From Denitrobaculum tricleocarpae (lineage in GTDB: Bacteria; Pseudomonadota; Alphaproteobacteria; Kiloniellales; Kiloniellaceae), in NCBI RefSeq assembly GCF_007004665.1, contig NZ_ML660053.1:1-64000 (forward strand): a stretch of 64,000 bases of DNA, given 5' to 3'. Below the pieces are notes generated by a model. It ran no database searches and was not told where the DNA came from. It saw nothing but the letters and a program-made list of their open reading frames with translations. Below, piece by piece: positions 45,979-54,741 of this stretch (the stretch's first letter is position 1; every line of letters starts with the position of its first letter). Position numbers and translations under genes: made by a program.

Positions 45979-46410
45979 ATGACCGACCTAACACTCGAGA
46001 AAGCACGCGTGATCATCAGCACTGCCCTGTCCAGGGGGCGTGAGATGGAACTCAATCCCCTCACGGTTGCCATACTGGATGCAGGCGGGCAGTTGAAGGC
46101 GCTCGAGCGTGAAGACGGAACCTCAACCTTGCGGACAAAAATCGCGCAGGGTAAGGCGAATGGGGCGCTGGCTGTGGGGGCTGGAACACGGACGCTGTTC
46201 AAACGGGCTCAGGAGCAACCCTATTTCGTCGATGCCCTCAACGGTCTGGCCGACGGCAATATAGTTCCTGTTCCCGGTGGCGTTCTGATACGTGACAGTG
46301 ACGGAAAGCCGGTTGGTGCCGTTGGTGTGACCGGGGACAGCTCTGACAATGATGAGATTTGCGCGGTCGCAGGTATCGAAGCCGCTGGTTTCAAGGCGGA
46401 CGTCGGCTAA
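45979..46410 (+). CDS. GlcG/HbpS family heme-binding-like protein
   Basis: A 143-residue protein of the GlcG/HbpS (PF03928) family: LTVAILDAGGQLKALEREDG, then GGVLIRD-type strand (VPVPGGVLIRD) and VGVTGDSSDNDEICAVAGIEA. GlcG is encoded in the E. coli glycolate operon and HbpS binds heme in Streptomyces; for most members the role is open. Presence in this operon supports a glycolate/glyoxylate-related pathway. No signal peptide, so probably cytoplasmic. Confidence 0.85.
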   Translation: MTDLTLEKARVIISTALSRGREMELNPLTVAILDAGGQLKALEREDGTSTLRTKIAQGKANGALAVGAGTRTLFKRAQEQPYFVDALNGLADGNIVPVPGGVLIRDSDGKPVGAVGVTGDSSDNDEICAVAGIEAAGFKADVG

Positions 46411-46446
46411 AACTAAGCGCCGAGTCGCTTCGTAACGGAGGAGGCC

Positions 46447-47400
46447 ATGAAACCCGAAATCGTCGTTCTCTCGCGTTTGGGGCCTCCAGAGGTCATGGAA
46501 GCCCTGGAAGCTTCCTATCAGCTCCATTGCCTCTGGGAAGCCAGCGATTGGAGAGCCGCTTTGATGGCGGCGTCATCCGCGCGTGGCCTGGTGACGACCG
46601 GCAGTCTCGGTGCCGATGCCGCCCTGATCGACGCGCTCCCGGCGCTTGAAGTGATTTCCATTAACGGTGTCGGACTGGATGCCGTGGACCTGCCTGCCGC
46701 TAAGGCCCGCGGCATTGCCATCGGTTACACCCCCGGCGTTCTCACCGAAGGCGTAGCGGATATGGCCGTCGCGCTCATTCTGGCCGCAAGCCGCAAGCTG
46801 GTGCAGGGCGATCGCTTTGTGCGAGATGGCACCTGGGCTGGTGGCGAGAAACTTGCGCTGGGCTGGAGCATCCGTGGCAAGGTCGTTGGATTTCTGGGGT
46901 TCGGCCGGATCGGCCGAGAGGTCGCCCGCCTGCTTTCCGTTTTCGGGATCAGCGCGCTCTACCATGAGCCGGAAGCTTTGGAAGGCGTGGCGGCGGACTA
47001 TTGCAGTGACCTGGCCGCAATGGCTGAAGCGAGCGACGTCGTCGTGGTCTGCTGTGCCGGCGGCGCAGCGACCCGGAATCTGGTCGACGCGTCGGTTCTC
47101 AAGGCTCTTGGATCAAAGGGGCTTCTGGTCAACATCGCCCGGGGCTCGGTGGTGTGCGAGCCGGACCTCATTGCCGCACTGCAAGCCGGGCATCTGGGGG
47201 GCGCTGCCCTTGACGTTTTTGCTGATGAGCCGCAGATACCCGCGGCGTTGCAGGTCATGGAGAACGTCGTTCTCACACCGCATATCGCCAGTGGGACGGC
47301 CGAGACCCGGCTCGCAATGGGACGGCTGGTTGTGGAGAATCTGGCTGCCTATTTCTCCGGTAAACCTTTGTTGACGCCTGCACCGATGGATGGGCTTTAA
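46447..47400 (+). CDS. NAD(P)-dependent D-2-hydroxyacid dehydrogenase (hydroxypyruvate/glyoxylate reductase-like)
   Basis: A 317-residue D-isomer-specific dehydrogenase. The Rossmann motif GFGRIG is at 151-156, and the catalytic residues are Arg232 (NIARGSVV), Glu261 (ADEPQIP) and His279 (LTPHIASGT). The substrate loop SINGVGLDAVD is typical of GhrA/GhrB-like enzymes. It reduces 2-keto acids such as hydroxypyruvate or glyoxylate. With the serine-glyoxylate-type aminotransferase upstream it could finish a glyoxylate-to-glycerate route. It is the last gene in the rightward string, followed by hairpins. Confidence 0.9.
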   Translation: MKPEIVVLSRLGPPEVMEALEASYQLHCLWEASDWRAALMAASSARGLVTTGSLGADAALIDALPALEVISINGVGLDAVDLPAAKARGIAIGYTPGVLTEGVADMAVALILAASRKLVQGDRFVRDGTWAGGEKLALGWSIRGKVVGFLGFGRIGREVARLLSVFGISALYHEPEALEGVAADYCSDLAAMAEASDVVVVCCAGGAATRNLVDASVLKALGSKGLLVNIARGSVVCEPDLIAALQAGHLGGAALDVFADEPQIPAALQVMENVVLTPHIASGTAETRLAMGRLVVENLAAYFSGKPLLTPAPMDGL

Positions 47401-47842
47401 TCCGCAGGGCGGCGCCGTATATCATTGATTGGCGCCGTTATTCTGTCTCACGGAGTATTTTGTTTAACCGCATCTATGCGAATAAAAACCCGGGGGTCGG
47501 AAATTGCTTGGATTTAGGCGATTTTTTAAGGGGATAGTACCAGAACCGGCGGAATTCAGCGGTTGCTATGACTTATCTCTTCTTAGCGCATAAATTGCCC
47601 TTACTTAACACTTGGACAAGTAGTGTTTATGCGCAAAGAATGCTTGTGTTGCGGCAGTCCTCTCTTTAGGACTTCGCAAGAAAATTTTACGGCTGCGCTT
47701 CGGTTCCAGCCGAGTAAGAGTCTGGTCGTTTTTCTTTAAATTGAAGAAAAACGAGAACCAGGCTTTTTGTCAGATAATCGGGGGACGACAGGCGTTCTTG
47801 ACGACTTTGGTCAGGGGCGCTCGTGCTCTAGGAGGATTATGT
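47401..47842 (+). other. 442-bp intergenic region with two hairpins
   Basis: Hairpin 1 (CGGCGCC 47410-47416 with GGCGCCG 47431-47437, then TTATT) follows the hydroxyacid dehydrogenase and may terminate it. Hairpin 2 (TCGTTTTTCTT 47726-47736 with AAGAAAAACGA 47744-47754) is an 11-bp T/A-rich stem, extended outside by CTGGT/ACCAG, ~90 bp before the next gene. The middle is AT-rich and presumably holds the promoter of the next gene. No gene is seen. Confidence 0.5.
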
Positions 47843-48820
47843 ATGGCTGGCAAGCTGCCGATGGCTGTAATTGGGGCGGGTCATTTTGGCAAGTTCCATG
47901 CGCAGAAGGTCGCTGCGTCACAGCACGCAGAGCTTGTTGCGGTCGTTGATATCGACATTGCGCGTGCGCAGGAAATTGGCGGACCTCTCGGTGCAGAGGC
48001 ATTGAGCGATTACCGAGAGCTTTTCGGTAAGGTCGAAGCGGTTTGTGTCGCGGTTCCCACCCATAGTCATCATGCGGCGGCAAGCGACTGCCTTTCCGCG
48101 GGCCTGCATGTTCTGATCGAGAAGCCCATCGCCGATACCCTTGAAGCGGCTGACGCACTGATCGAACTGGCCAAAGACAACGACCGGATTTTGCAGGTTG
48201 GCCATCTCGTGCGCTTTTCCGGCGTTGCGGCTGCTTTGCGCAGCCACGCCACCCGACCGCTCTATATAGATTCTTTGCGCATCACACCGTTTCAGGGCCG
48301 GGGCACGGACGTGAATGTTATCCTGGATTTGATGATCCACGATATTGATCTGATCCTGTCATTGGTGGATTCACCGATTACGGACATCGATGCGGCGGGC
48401 GCGCCTGTCTTTACGGAGAGCGAAGACATCTGCAACGCCCGGGTCAAGTTTGCCAATGGCTGTATTGCCACGATCACCGCCAGCCGTATCAGCTTTAAGA
48501 CCGAGCGGCGCATGCGGATCTTCCAATCCAACAACTATCTCAGCGTGAATTTCGACGAACAGTCTCTCAACGTCGTGAAGCGCTCGGATCAGGGCAACGT
48601 CTTTCCAGGCGTGGATATCGCGGAGCATCGCTATGAAGAAGTCGATGCGCTCGAGCAGGAAATCGAGAGCTTCATTGCCTGCATTCGTAAGAAACGTCAG
48701 CCCCTGGTCGGCGGGGTCGAGGGACGTCAGGCCCTCGAAGCGGCCCTGATCGTGACGCGCAAGCTGCAGGAGCATGCGCGGTTTGTCATGGGGGCCAACA
48801 GCGGCTCCGACTTTGGATAG
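47843..48820 (+). CDS. Gfo/Idh/MocA family NAD(P)-dependent oxidoreductase
   Basis: A 325-residue oxidoreductase. The ATG at 47843 is chosen because AGGAGG lies seven bases before it and the protein then opens MAGKLPMAVIGAGHFGKFHAQ, a canonical Rossmann start; an upstream in-frame ATG-less extension is unlike the family. It shows EKPIADTLEAADALIELA (catalytic Lys loop) and the C-terminal sheet domain with LMIHDIDLILSLV. Members oxidise sugars, inositols or related polyols. It is monocistronic and convergent with a LysE exporter gene. Substrate unknown. Confidence 0.88.
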   Translation: MAGKLPMAVIGAGHFGKFHAQKVAASQHAELVAVVDIDIARAQEIGGPLGAEALSDYRELFGKVEAVCVAVPTHSHHAAASDCLSAGLHVLIEKPIADTLEAADALIELAKDNDRILQVGHLVRFSGVAAALRSHATRPLYIDSLRITPFQGRGTDVNVILDLMIHDIDLILSLVDSPITDIDAAGAPVFTESEDICNARVKFANGCIATITASRISFKTERRMRIFQSNNYLSVNFDEQSLNVVKRSDQGNVFPGVDIAEHRYEEVDALEQEIESFIACIRKKRQPLVGGVEGRQALEAALIVTRKLQEHARFVMGANSGSDFG

Positions 48821-48873
48821 TTCGTCAAACACTGCACCCGGTCTGGCAACTTTGATCCGAGTTTCGCCCAGGT

Positions 48874-49473
48874 TCAGCGCAGCATGGGAACGATGGTGAG
48901 TGCCAACAAAGATCCCATTGCGATGTTGAACCATTTGAGACGAACCGGATCTTCGAGGAAAGACCTCAGCATGGTGCCGAAACCGACCCATGTCGAAACG
49001 CTGGGGAAGTTCACCACCACGAAGGCCGCCGCGATCATGAAGACGGAGAGGTAAGGCGCATTCGGGTTGCTGTAGACCGTCATAGCCGTGATGGCCATCA
49101 TCCAGGCTTTCGGATTGACCCACTGAAATGCCGCCGCCGCCACAAAGGTCATGGGCGAGGAGCCTGTCTCCGTTCCGGTTTCACCAATAGAACGGGACAT
49201 GGCGATGCGCCATGCGAGGTAGAGCAGGTAGCTACCGCCGAGAAACTTGAGAACAATGCTCAGTGCAGGAAAGCTGGTCAGAAGAGCGCCGAGCCCAAAG
49301 CCGACGCATAGCAACAGCGACCCAAAGCCTGCGGCGATCCCGAACATATGCGGCACGGTCCGCCAGAAGCCGAAATTCACGCCGGAGGCCAGTAGCATGA
49401 CATTGTTCGGCCCTGGTGAGATCGAGGACACGAAGGCGAAGGTCAGCAAGGCAAGGAAGCTATCGACCGGCAT
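48874..49473 (-). CDS. LysE/RhtB-family amino-acid exporter
   Basis: A 199-residue translocator with six TM helices. It opens MPVDSFLALLTFAFVSSISPGPNN, which holds the family's SPGPN motif, and has FQWVNPKAWMMAITAMTVY in the middle. The start is set at 49473 because GGAG lies seven bases upstream and the additional N-terminal residues from an upstream codon are hydrophilic and unlike the family. It exports amino acids or derivatives from the cytoplasm. It lies ~100 bp past the end of the dimethylglycine-dehydrogenase-like gene on the same strand. Confidence 0.9.
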   Translation of the reverse strand: MPVDSFLALLTFAFVSSISPGPNNVMLLASGVNFGFWRTVPHMFGIAAGFGSLLLCVGFGLGALLTSFPALSIVLKFLGGSYLLYLAWRIAMSRSIGETGTETGSSPMTFVAAAAFQWVNPKAWMMAITAMTVYSNPNAPYLSVFMIAAAFVVVNFPSVSTWVGFGTMLRSFLEDPVRLKWFNIAMGSLLALTIVPMLR

Positions 49474-49575
49474 GGGCTCACTCCAATAAGGACAGTAATG
49501 CTGACATAATTGGAGTGAGCTGTAAACGAAGACATTGCCCCGATACAATCTGCTCTTGGGATATCTTTGCGGTTG

Positions 49576-52008
49576 CTACCCGCGCATGCGCTCTGCTTTC
49601 GGATCGAACAGCGCGTCGGTTATCATCCTGGCTTTGCAGTGCTTGCCGAGGATTTCGATCTCAACTTCGCGTTCCTCCGTAATCAGTTCGACGGGCAGGA
49701 AGCCAAGCGCCACAGATTTTCCTGCATGGTGAGCGAAACCGCCCGACGTGACAAAACCAACGACCTTGCCGTCGTGCCAGATCGGCTCGTCGCCCCAGGT
49801 GTCGGCGTCTTCCGCCTCGACAACAAATGTGCAGAGGCGCCGTTTTGGTCCTTGCGCTTTTTCCGCCAGAGCCGCTGCTTTACCGATAAAGTCGGCGGGC
49901 TTGTTGTAGGAAACGAAGCGGTCCATGCCGGTCTCGACCGGCGTATAGTCCGGTTTGAATTCCCGCATCCAGGAGCCGAAGGCTTTCTCCAGACGCAGGC
50001 TCATCATGGCACGCATGCCGAAGGGGCGAAGACCGAGATCAGCCCCCGCCGCGCTCAACGTTTCGTAGAGCGCAATCTGATCCTCGGCATCCACATAGAT
50101 CTCGTACCCGAGATCGCCCGTGTAGGAAACCCGCTGGACCAGGGCCCGGCAAAGGCCGATATCCATTTCCCGGATCGCCATGAAGGGAAAGGCTTCATTT
50201 GAGACCTCGGCCATGGCCACGCGGTCCAGGAGCGTGCGGGCGTTGGGGCCGGCAATCTGGAAACCAATGCGCCTGGTCGAAACGTTTTCGATCGACACGC
50301 CTTCCTCGGGCAGATGCTGCCAGAACCAGCGCAGGTGATAGGCCTGGGCGCCGAAGGAAGCCGTTAACTGGAATGCTTCTTCCGCCAGGCGCGAGATGGT
50401 GAAGTCACCGATCAGTTTGCCCTTTGGGCTCAGCATGGGTGTCAGGGACAGACGTCCGACCTTCGGGATACGCCCGGCCATGATCCGGTCGAGCCAAGCT
50501 TCCGCGCCAGGGCCGGTGACCAGATACTTTCCAAAGTTATGGATTTCGTTGATGCCGACGGCTTCACGCACCGCTTTACATTCCTGGGCCGTCGCTTCGA
50601 AGGCATTGGAGCGGCGGAAGGATGGCGTTTCGAAAAGGGGTTCGCCTTCCGGTGCGAAGTAGTTGACCGCCTCCATGCCATAGGCCGTGCCGAAGACCGC
50701 GCGCTGTTCCTTCCAGATGCCGTAGGCCGGCGTGGTCTGATAGGGCCGGGCCGCGGGCAGCTCTTCGTTCGGATAGCCGACAGAAAAGCGGCGCTGGTAG
50801 TTCTCGCGCACCTTGGCCCGGGTGTAGCCGGGGGAGATCCAGTCACCGAAGCGCGCCACGTCCATGGCGAAGACATCGCGGGAAGGTTCGCCTTCGACCA
50901 TCCACTCGGCGAGGGTAAGGCCGACGCCGCCGCCCTGGCTGAACCCGGCCATGACCGCGCAGGCGGACCAGTAGTTCCGCAAACCCGGAACCGGGCCGAC
51001 CAGCGGGTTGCCGTCCGGTGCGAAGGTGAAGGGGCCGTTGATGATCGTCTTGATGCCCGCGCGCTCCAGAACCGGATAGCGCCTGAATGCCAGTTCCAGG
51101 GAGTCACCGATCCGGTCAAGCTTGTCCGGCAGAAGTTCGTGCCCGAAATCAAGTGGTGTGCCCTCGACTGCCCAGGGATCGCAGCTCTGTTCGTAAAAAC
51201 CGATCACCAGGCCACGGCCTTCCTGGCGCAGATAGCTCTCGCCTTCCGGGTCCATCACGTGGGGAAGTTCGCTGTCGCGCTCGTAAACGTCGGGCGTCTC
51301 TTCGGTGACCAGATACTGATGCTCCATGGGATGGAGCGGCAGGTAGATCCCGGCGAGCGCGCCGACTTCGCGCGCCCAGAGCCCGGCTGCGTTGACGATG
51401 TGCTCGGCAATGACCGTGCCCTGTTCAGTGACGATTTCCCAGGAACCGTCCGGACGTGGGTTGGTCTCAACTACGGGCGTGCGTAGGACGATCTCGGCAC
51501 CGGCATTGCGCGCGGCTTTGGCATAGGCATGGGTGGTGCCCGAGGGGTCCAGGTGACCATCCAGCGGATCGTAAAGCGCGCCAAGCACACCTTCGGTGTT
51601 GGTGATGGGCGAGAGTTTCCGGATTTCTTCCGGGCCGACGATCTCAGTGTCCAGGCCCATGTAGCGGTGCTTGGCGCGCTCGGCCTTCAGGAAGTCCATG
51701 CGGTCGGGTGTGGTCGCGAGGGTCAGTCCACCGACGTGGTGCAGACCGCAGGATTGCTCGGAGAGTTTTTCGAGATCCTTGTAAAGCTCGATCGTGTAGC
51801 CCTGCAGGGCCGCCATGTTGGTATCGGCGTTCAGTGTGTGAAAACCGCCCGCCGCGTGCCAGGTCGAACCGGAGGTCAGCTCCGAGCGTTCGATCAGCAT
51901 GACGTCGCTCCAACCAAGTTTGGTCAGGTGGTAGAGGACACTGCATCCGACGACACCGCCGCCGATTACGGCTACCCGGGTATGGCTTTTCATCACCCTG
52001 TCTCCCAT
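49576..52008 (-). CDS. FAD-dependent oxidoreductase with GcvT domain (dimethylglycine/sarcosine dehydrogenase-like)
   Basis: An 810-residue two-part enzyme. An N-terminal DAO-type FAD domain (VAVIGGGVVGCSVLYHLTKLG; SGSTWHAAGGFH, where His attaches FAD covalently in relatives) is followed by a C-terminal folate-binding GcvT domain (from ~430: YLVTGPGAEAWLDRI, GYEIYVDAEDQIALYE, TSGGFAHHAGKSVALGFL). Relatives demethylate dimethylglycine or sarcosine and pass the one-carbon unit to tetrahydrofolate. Start at 52008, or at the Met five codons on. It follows a second FAD oxidase gene by 9 bp in one operon. Confidence 0.9.
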   Translation of the reverse strand: MGDRVMKSHTRVAVIGGGVVGCSVLYHLTKLGWSDVMLIERSELTSGSTWHAAGGFHTLNADTNMAALQGYTIELYKDLEKLSEQSCGLHHVGGLTLATTPDRMDFLKAERAKHRYMGLDTEIVGPEEIRKLSPITNTEGVLGALYDPLDGHLDPSGTTHAYAKAARNAGAEIVLRTPVVETNPRPDGSWEIVTEQGTVIAEHIVNAAGLWAREVGALAGIYLPLHPMEHQYLVTEETPDVYERDSELPHVMDPEGESYLRQEGRGLVIGFYEQSCDPWAVEGTPLDFGHELLPDKLDRIGDSLELAFRRYPVLERAGIKTIINGPFTFAPDGNPLVGPVPGLRNYWSACAVMAGFSQGGGVGLTLAEWMVEGEPSRDVFAMDVARFGDWISPGYTRAKVRENYQRRFSVGYPNEELPAARPYQTTPAYGIWKEQRAVFGTAYGMEAVNYFAPEGEPLFETPSFRRSNAFEATAQECKAVREAVGINEIHNFGKYLVTGPGAEAWLDRIMAGRIPKVGRLSLTPMLSPKGKLIGDFTISRLAEEAFQLTASFGAQAYHLRWFWQHLPEEGVSIENVSTRRIGFQIAGPNARTLLDRVAMAEVSNEAFPFMAIREMDIGLCRALVQRVSYTGDLGYEIYVDAEDQIALYETLSAAGADLGLRPFGMRAMMSLRLEKAFGSWMREFKPDYTPVETGMDRFVSYNKPADFIGKAAALAEKAQGPKRRLCTFVVEAEDADTWGDEPIWHDGKVVGFVTSGGFAHHAGKSVALGFLPVELITEEREVEIEILGKHCKARMITDALFDPKAERMRG

Positions 52009-52017
52009 TTTTTGCGT

Positions 52018-53322
52018 CTAGCCCAAGACTGAAAAGCTCGAATCCTGGTTGATTTCCCGATTTCGCGAGTAGAAGCCGATCGAAACGCTTTGATCGATAT
52101 TCTCAAGATGGAACATGACCGGATCCTTGTCGTGATCCGCGCCGTTCTCGCAGGCCTCGATCAGGGTCGCCATCATCTTCCCCGCCACCGGGGCGTTCTT
52201 GAATTGATTGCCGCTGGTTCCGATCGCGACATAGAAGCCGGGCAGGTCGGTCTTGTCGTAGATCGGAATCCAATCGTCGGTCACGTCGTAGAGCTCGACC
52301 ACGCCCTTCATCCGGGACGGAATTCCCATTTCGGGAAAGCGCTGGGCCATGCGCATGGCCTGCACCTGCCACTGGTCCGTGAAGTCCCGGTTGAAGTTGT
52401 CCGGATCGACCCATTCGCGGGTATCGCACTCCGGGTCTTCGGAGCCGATCAGGATATGGTTGCCCAGTTCGGGGCGGCAGTAAGTGGCGATATCGCTGTC
52501 CGAATAGACGTAGCCCTCGGCTTCGAAGTCGAAACCTTCGGGTGAGGGCACATGAGCAACCTCGTGGCGCAGCGCGCGGGTTTTCATTTTCATGGCCTCA
52601 AAAACGCCGGCCATCCGGTTGATCTTGCTGGAATGCGGGCCGGCCACATTGACCACGACCGAGGCATCGATCTGTGTGCCGTCTTTCAGCGTGATGCCGG
52701 CGGTCCGGCCGTTGGCCTGACGGATTTCCGTCACCTCGGCGCCGTATAGAAACTCCGCGCCTTTTGCCTTGGCCGCATGCTCGGCGTTTTGAGCGGAGAG
52801 GGCCGGGTCACTGACGTAACCGCCGCGCGGGAAGAAGACACCGCCCGACACCGAGTCACCCGTAGGCTCGCAAAAACCCGGATCGTCCGGACGTTTTGCC
52901 GGGCCGAACAGCCGGGTGTCCATGATCGGCAGCTTGGCCTTCATCTGCGCGGGCGTAAGGTGTTCGTAGGGGCACCCGATGCGGTCCATGATCTCGCAGA
53001 TCTTCGAGAGATTTTTGTTGTGCTCGGTTTTGACCACGAGGCAGCCGGTATCATGATACTTGATCATGCCGCGTGGATCTTTACTGCCCAGATACTCCGC
53101 CCAGTCTTTCCAGTAGTACCAGCCTTCGTAGGCCAGCGCGCAGGTATCGAAGACGGAGTAGTAGGTGCGGATGATGGCGCAGGAGCCTGAGGTCGAGCCG
53201 TATCCCGCCATCGCGTTCTTGTCGACGTTCAGGGTCTTCAGGCCCTTCTTCGCCATCTCGAAAGCCGTGCAGGCACCGATAACGCCGGCGCCGATGATGA
53301 TGGCATCGTATGATTTCGCCAT
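52018..53322 (-). CDS. DAO-type FAD-dependent oxidoreductase (sarcosine-oxidase-beta/DadA-like)
   Basis: A 434-residue FAD oxidoreductase. It opens MAKSYDAIIIGAGVIGACTA (dinucleotide fold) and the ATG at 53322 has GGGAG eight bases upstream; a further upstream frame extension is not family-like. The C-terminal half has YDVTDDWIPIYDKT and GFYVAIGTSGNQFKNAPVAG, typical of the amine-oxidising DAO group. It is the first gene of a leftward pair with the GcvT-fused enzyme and faces a divergent LysR gene. The likely substrate is an N-methylated amino acid or related amine. Confidence 0.88.
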   Translation of the reverse strand: MAKSYDAIIIGAGVIGACTAFEMAKKGLKTLNVDKNAMAGYGSTSGSCAIIRTYYSVFDTCALAYEGWYYWKDWAEYLGSKDPRGMIKYHDTGCLVVKTEHNKNLSKICEIMDRIGCPYEHLTPAQMKAKLPIMDTRLFGPAKRPDDPGFCEPTGDSVSGGVFFPRGGYVSDPALSAQNAEHAAKAKGAEFLYGAEVTEIRQANGRTAGITLKDGTQIDASVVVNVAGPHSSKINRMAGVFEAMKMKTRALRHEVAHVPSPEGFDFEAEGYVYSDSDIATYCRPELGNHILIGSEDPECDTREWVDPDNFNRDFTDQWQVQAMRMAQRFPEMGIPSRMKGVVELYDVTDDWIPIYDKTDLPGFYVAIGTSGNQFKNAPVAGKMMATLIEACENGADHDKDPVMFHLENIDQSVSIGFYSRNREINQDSSFSVLG

Positions 53323-53450
53323 TTTTGATTCTCCCTGCTGCTGCCCTCCAGCCATCCACTTTCCGGCACGCATCATGGGAATTATCACCATATGCGGGCG
53401 GCTTGTTGTCCGGCGGCGACTAGTTTTGACATGTCACGCAGACTCTTGTG

Positions 53451-53510
53451 CATCAGGTCTGATGTCAGATAAAATAATATTATCGTATAATATAAATCAG
53501 AAAAACTGAT
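53451..53510. promoter_or_regulatory. Paired CATCAG/CTGATG inverted repeats (candidate LysR sites)
   Basis: Site 1 is CATCAG-GT-CTGATG (53451-53464). Site 2 is ATCAG-AAAAA-CTGAT (53496-53510), which runs up to the LysR start codon. Both share the half-site (C)ATCAG; their centres are ~45 bp apart with an AT-rich block (53469-53495) between. They lie in the divergent promoter between lysR and the FAD-oxidase operon. LysR regulators usually bind a strong and a weaker site there. Confidence 0.55.
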
Positions 53511-54407
53511 GTGCTGACACTTCGTTCCCTGAGCTATCTGGTGGCCGCCGCCGATCATGAAAGCGTGACGGAGGCCGCCGCGTCTCTGAATATTTCCCAA
53601 CCCGCGATTTCAGCCGCAATTGCCCGACTTGAAGGCCATTACGACCAGCAGATCTTTGTTCGCCAGAAGGGGCGGGGTGTGGGCCTCACGCCTTTTGGGC
53701 GGGAGGTGGTCGCCCGTATGCGCAGCCTCTTGAACCAGGCGGCGGAACTGGAGCACTACGGGCGCGGTCGCGATACTCCTGTGGGCGAGGTGTCCCTTGG
53801 TTGCTTTGCTGAGTTGGCGCCCCACTACCTGCCTGCGCTCACCAAAGCGTTCGAAAAGAGTTTTCCTCTCGTCCGGGTTAGATTCCGGGAAGCCGGTTTT
53901 GATGAGCTGCCCAGATTCTTGAACGACGGAAGCATTGATCTGATGCTCGACTATGACATCGGCCTGCCCGAGGATATCGAACAGGTCACGCTGACGTCGC
54001 TGGCACCCTACGTCCTTTTGCCTGGCAGCCATCGATGGGCCGGACGCAAAGATCTGAACCTGGAGAACTTGGCCAAGGAGCCGTTGATCCTGGCCAGTGA
54101 TAGCCAAAGCCGCCGTTACCTGCTTGACCTCTTTCATCGCCGCGGACTGAGGCCCGAGGTCAGTCGCACGGCGGAGTCCTTCGAGACCCTGCGGGGGCTG
54201 GTTGCCAACGGCTATGGAATCTCCGTGGTTCACAGCCGTCCGGCCTCACAGGTCAGTTACGACGGGTCACCACTTGTCTCCATCCCGCTCGCCGATGTGG
54301 AGCCGACCCACCGCATCCTTCTGGCCTGGTCGCGCCGCTTTCCGCTTTCTCCTGCAGCTGAAGCCTATAGAGACTTCACAGTGAACTGGTTTCGGCAACG
54401 AACCTGA
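53511..54407 (+). CDS. LysR-family transcriptional regulator
   Basis: A 298-residue LysR protein with a GTG start. The helix-turn-helix (LTLRSLSYLVAAADHESVTE; LNISQPAISAAIARLEGHYD) is followed by the inducer domain of two Rossmann-like lobes (EVSLGCFAELAPHYLPALTK; LASDSQSRRYLLDLFH). Divergent to the amine-oxidase pair, which it probably activates. The inducer is unknown. Confidence 0.93.
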   Translation: MLTLRSLSYLVAAADHESVTEAAASLNISQPAISAAIARLEGHYDQQIFVRQKGRGVGLTPFGREVVARMRSLLNQAAELEHYGRGRDTPVGEVSLGCFAELAPHYLPALTKAFEKSFPLVRVRFREAGFDELPRFLNDGSIDLMLDYDIGLPEDIEQVTLTSLAPYVLLPGSHRWAGRKDLNLENLAKEPLILASDSQSRRYLLDLFHRRGLRPEVSRTAESFETLRGLVANGYGISVVHSRPASQVSYDGSPLVSIPLADVEPTHRILLAWSRRFPLSPAAEAYRDFTVNWFRQRT

Positions 54408-54741
54408 ACGCCGAAGCATCAGAGCAGTCGCAACCGAATTTCAAACCGCTGGAAGTATTGTTTGCTGCTCTCCAACAGAGAATACGCTGACGAAAATGTT
54501 ATCGATAACATTTTCCCTTGATGTTTTTGCGTGCGATCACGTACCATTCTCACCAAGAATCGGGATGGATAGGTTTTGGGAGGAGCCGACCGTCCGCAAT
54601 CCGTGAAAAACTGGATTTCAGATCTCGTAATGCGGCCGTCTTTTTTTGAGATTTCGCCGCTGCTGCAAAGGTAAAGGCCTCCCCCCTGCATGCGCAGGCA
54701 TGCGGCGGAAAAAAACTCTATAAAGCTTGGGAGGGCTGAGG
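54408..54741. other. 334-bp promoter region of the acid-sugar ABC transporter
   Basis: It contains a 24-bp perfect palindrome (54492-54515) and a short CCTGC/GCAGG hairpin (54685-54698) near the first gene. The frame visible on the minus strand (54419-54760) overlaps these signals and shows no family-like composition. No other gene seen. Confidence 0.55.
54492..54515. promoter_or_regulatory. LacI-type operator upstream of the ABC transporter
   Basis: A 24-bp perfect palindrome, centred on CG, whose half-site is GAAAATGTTATC. Its core TGTTATCGATAACA fits the LacI/GalR style of operator. It is ~230 bp upstream of the transporter start. The core octamer TATCGATA recurs twice in the operator beside the lacI gene at 61.5 kb. 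Confidence 0.75.
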
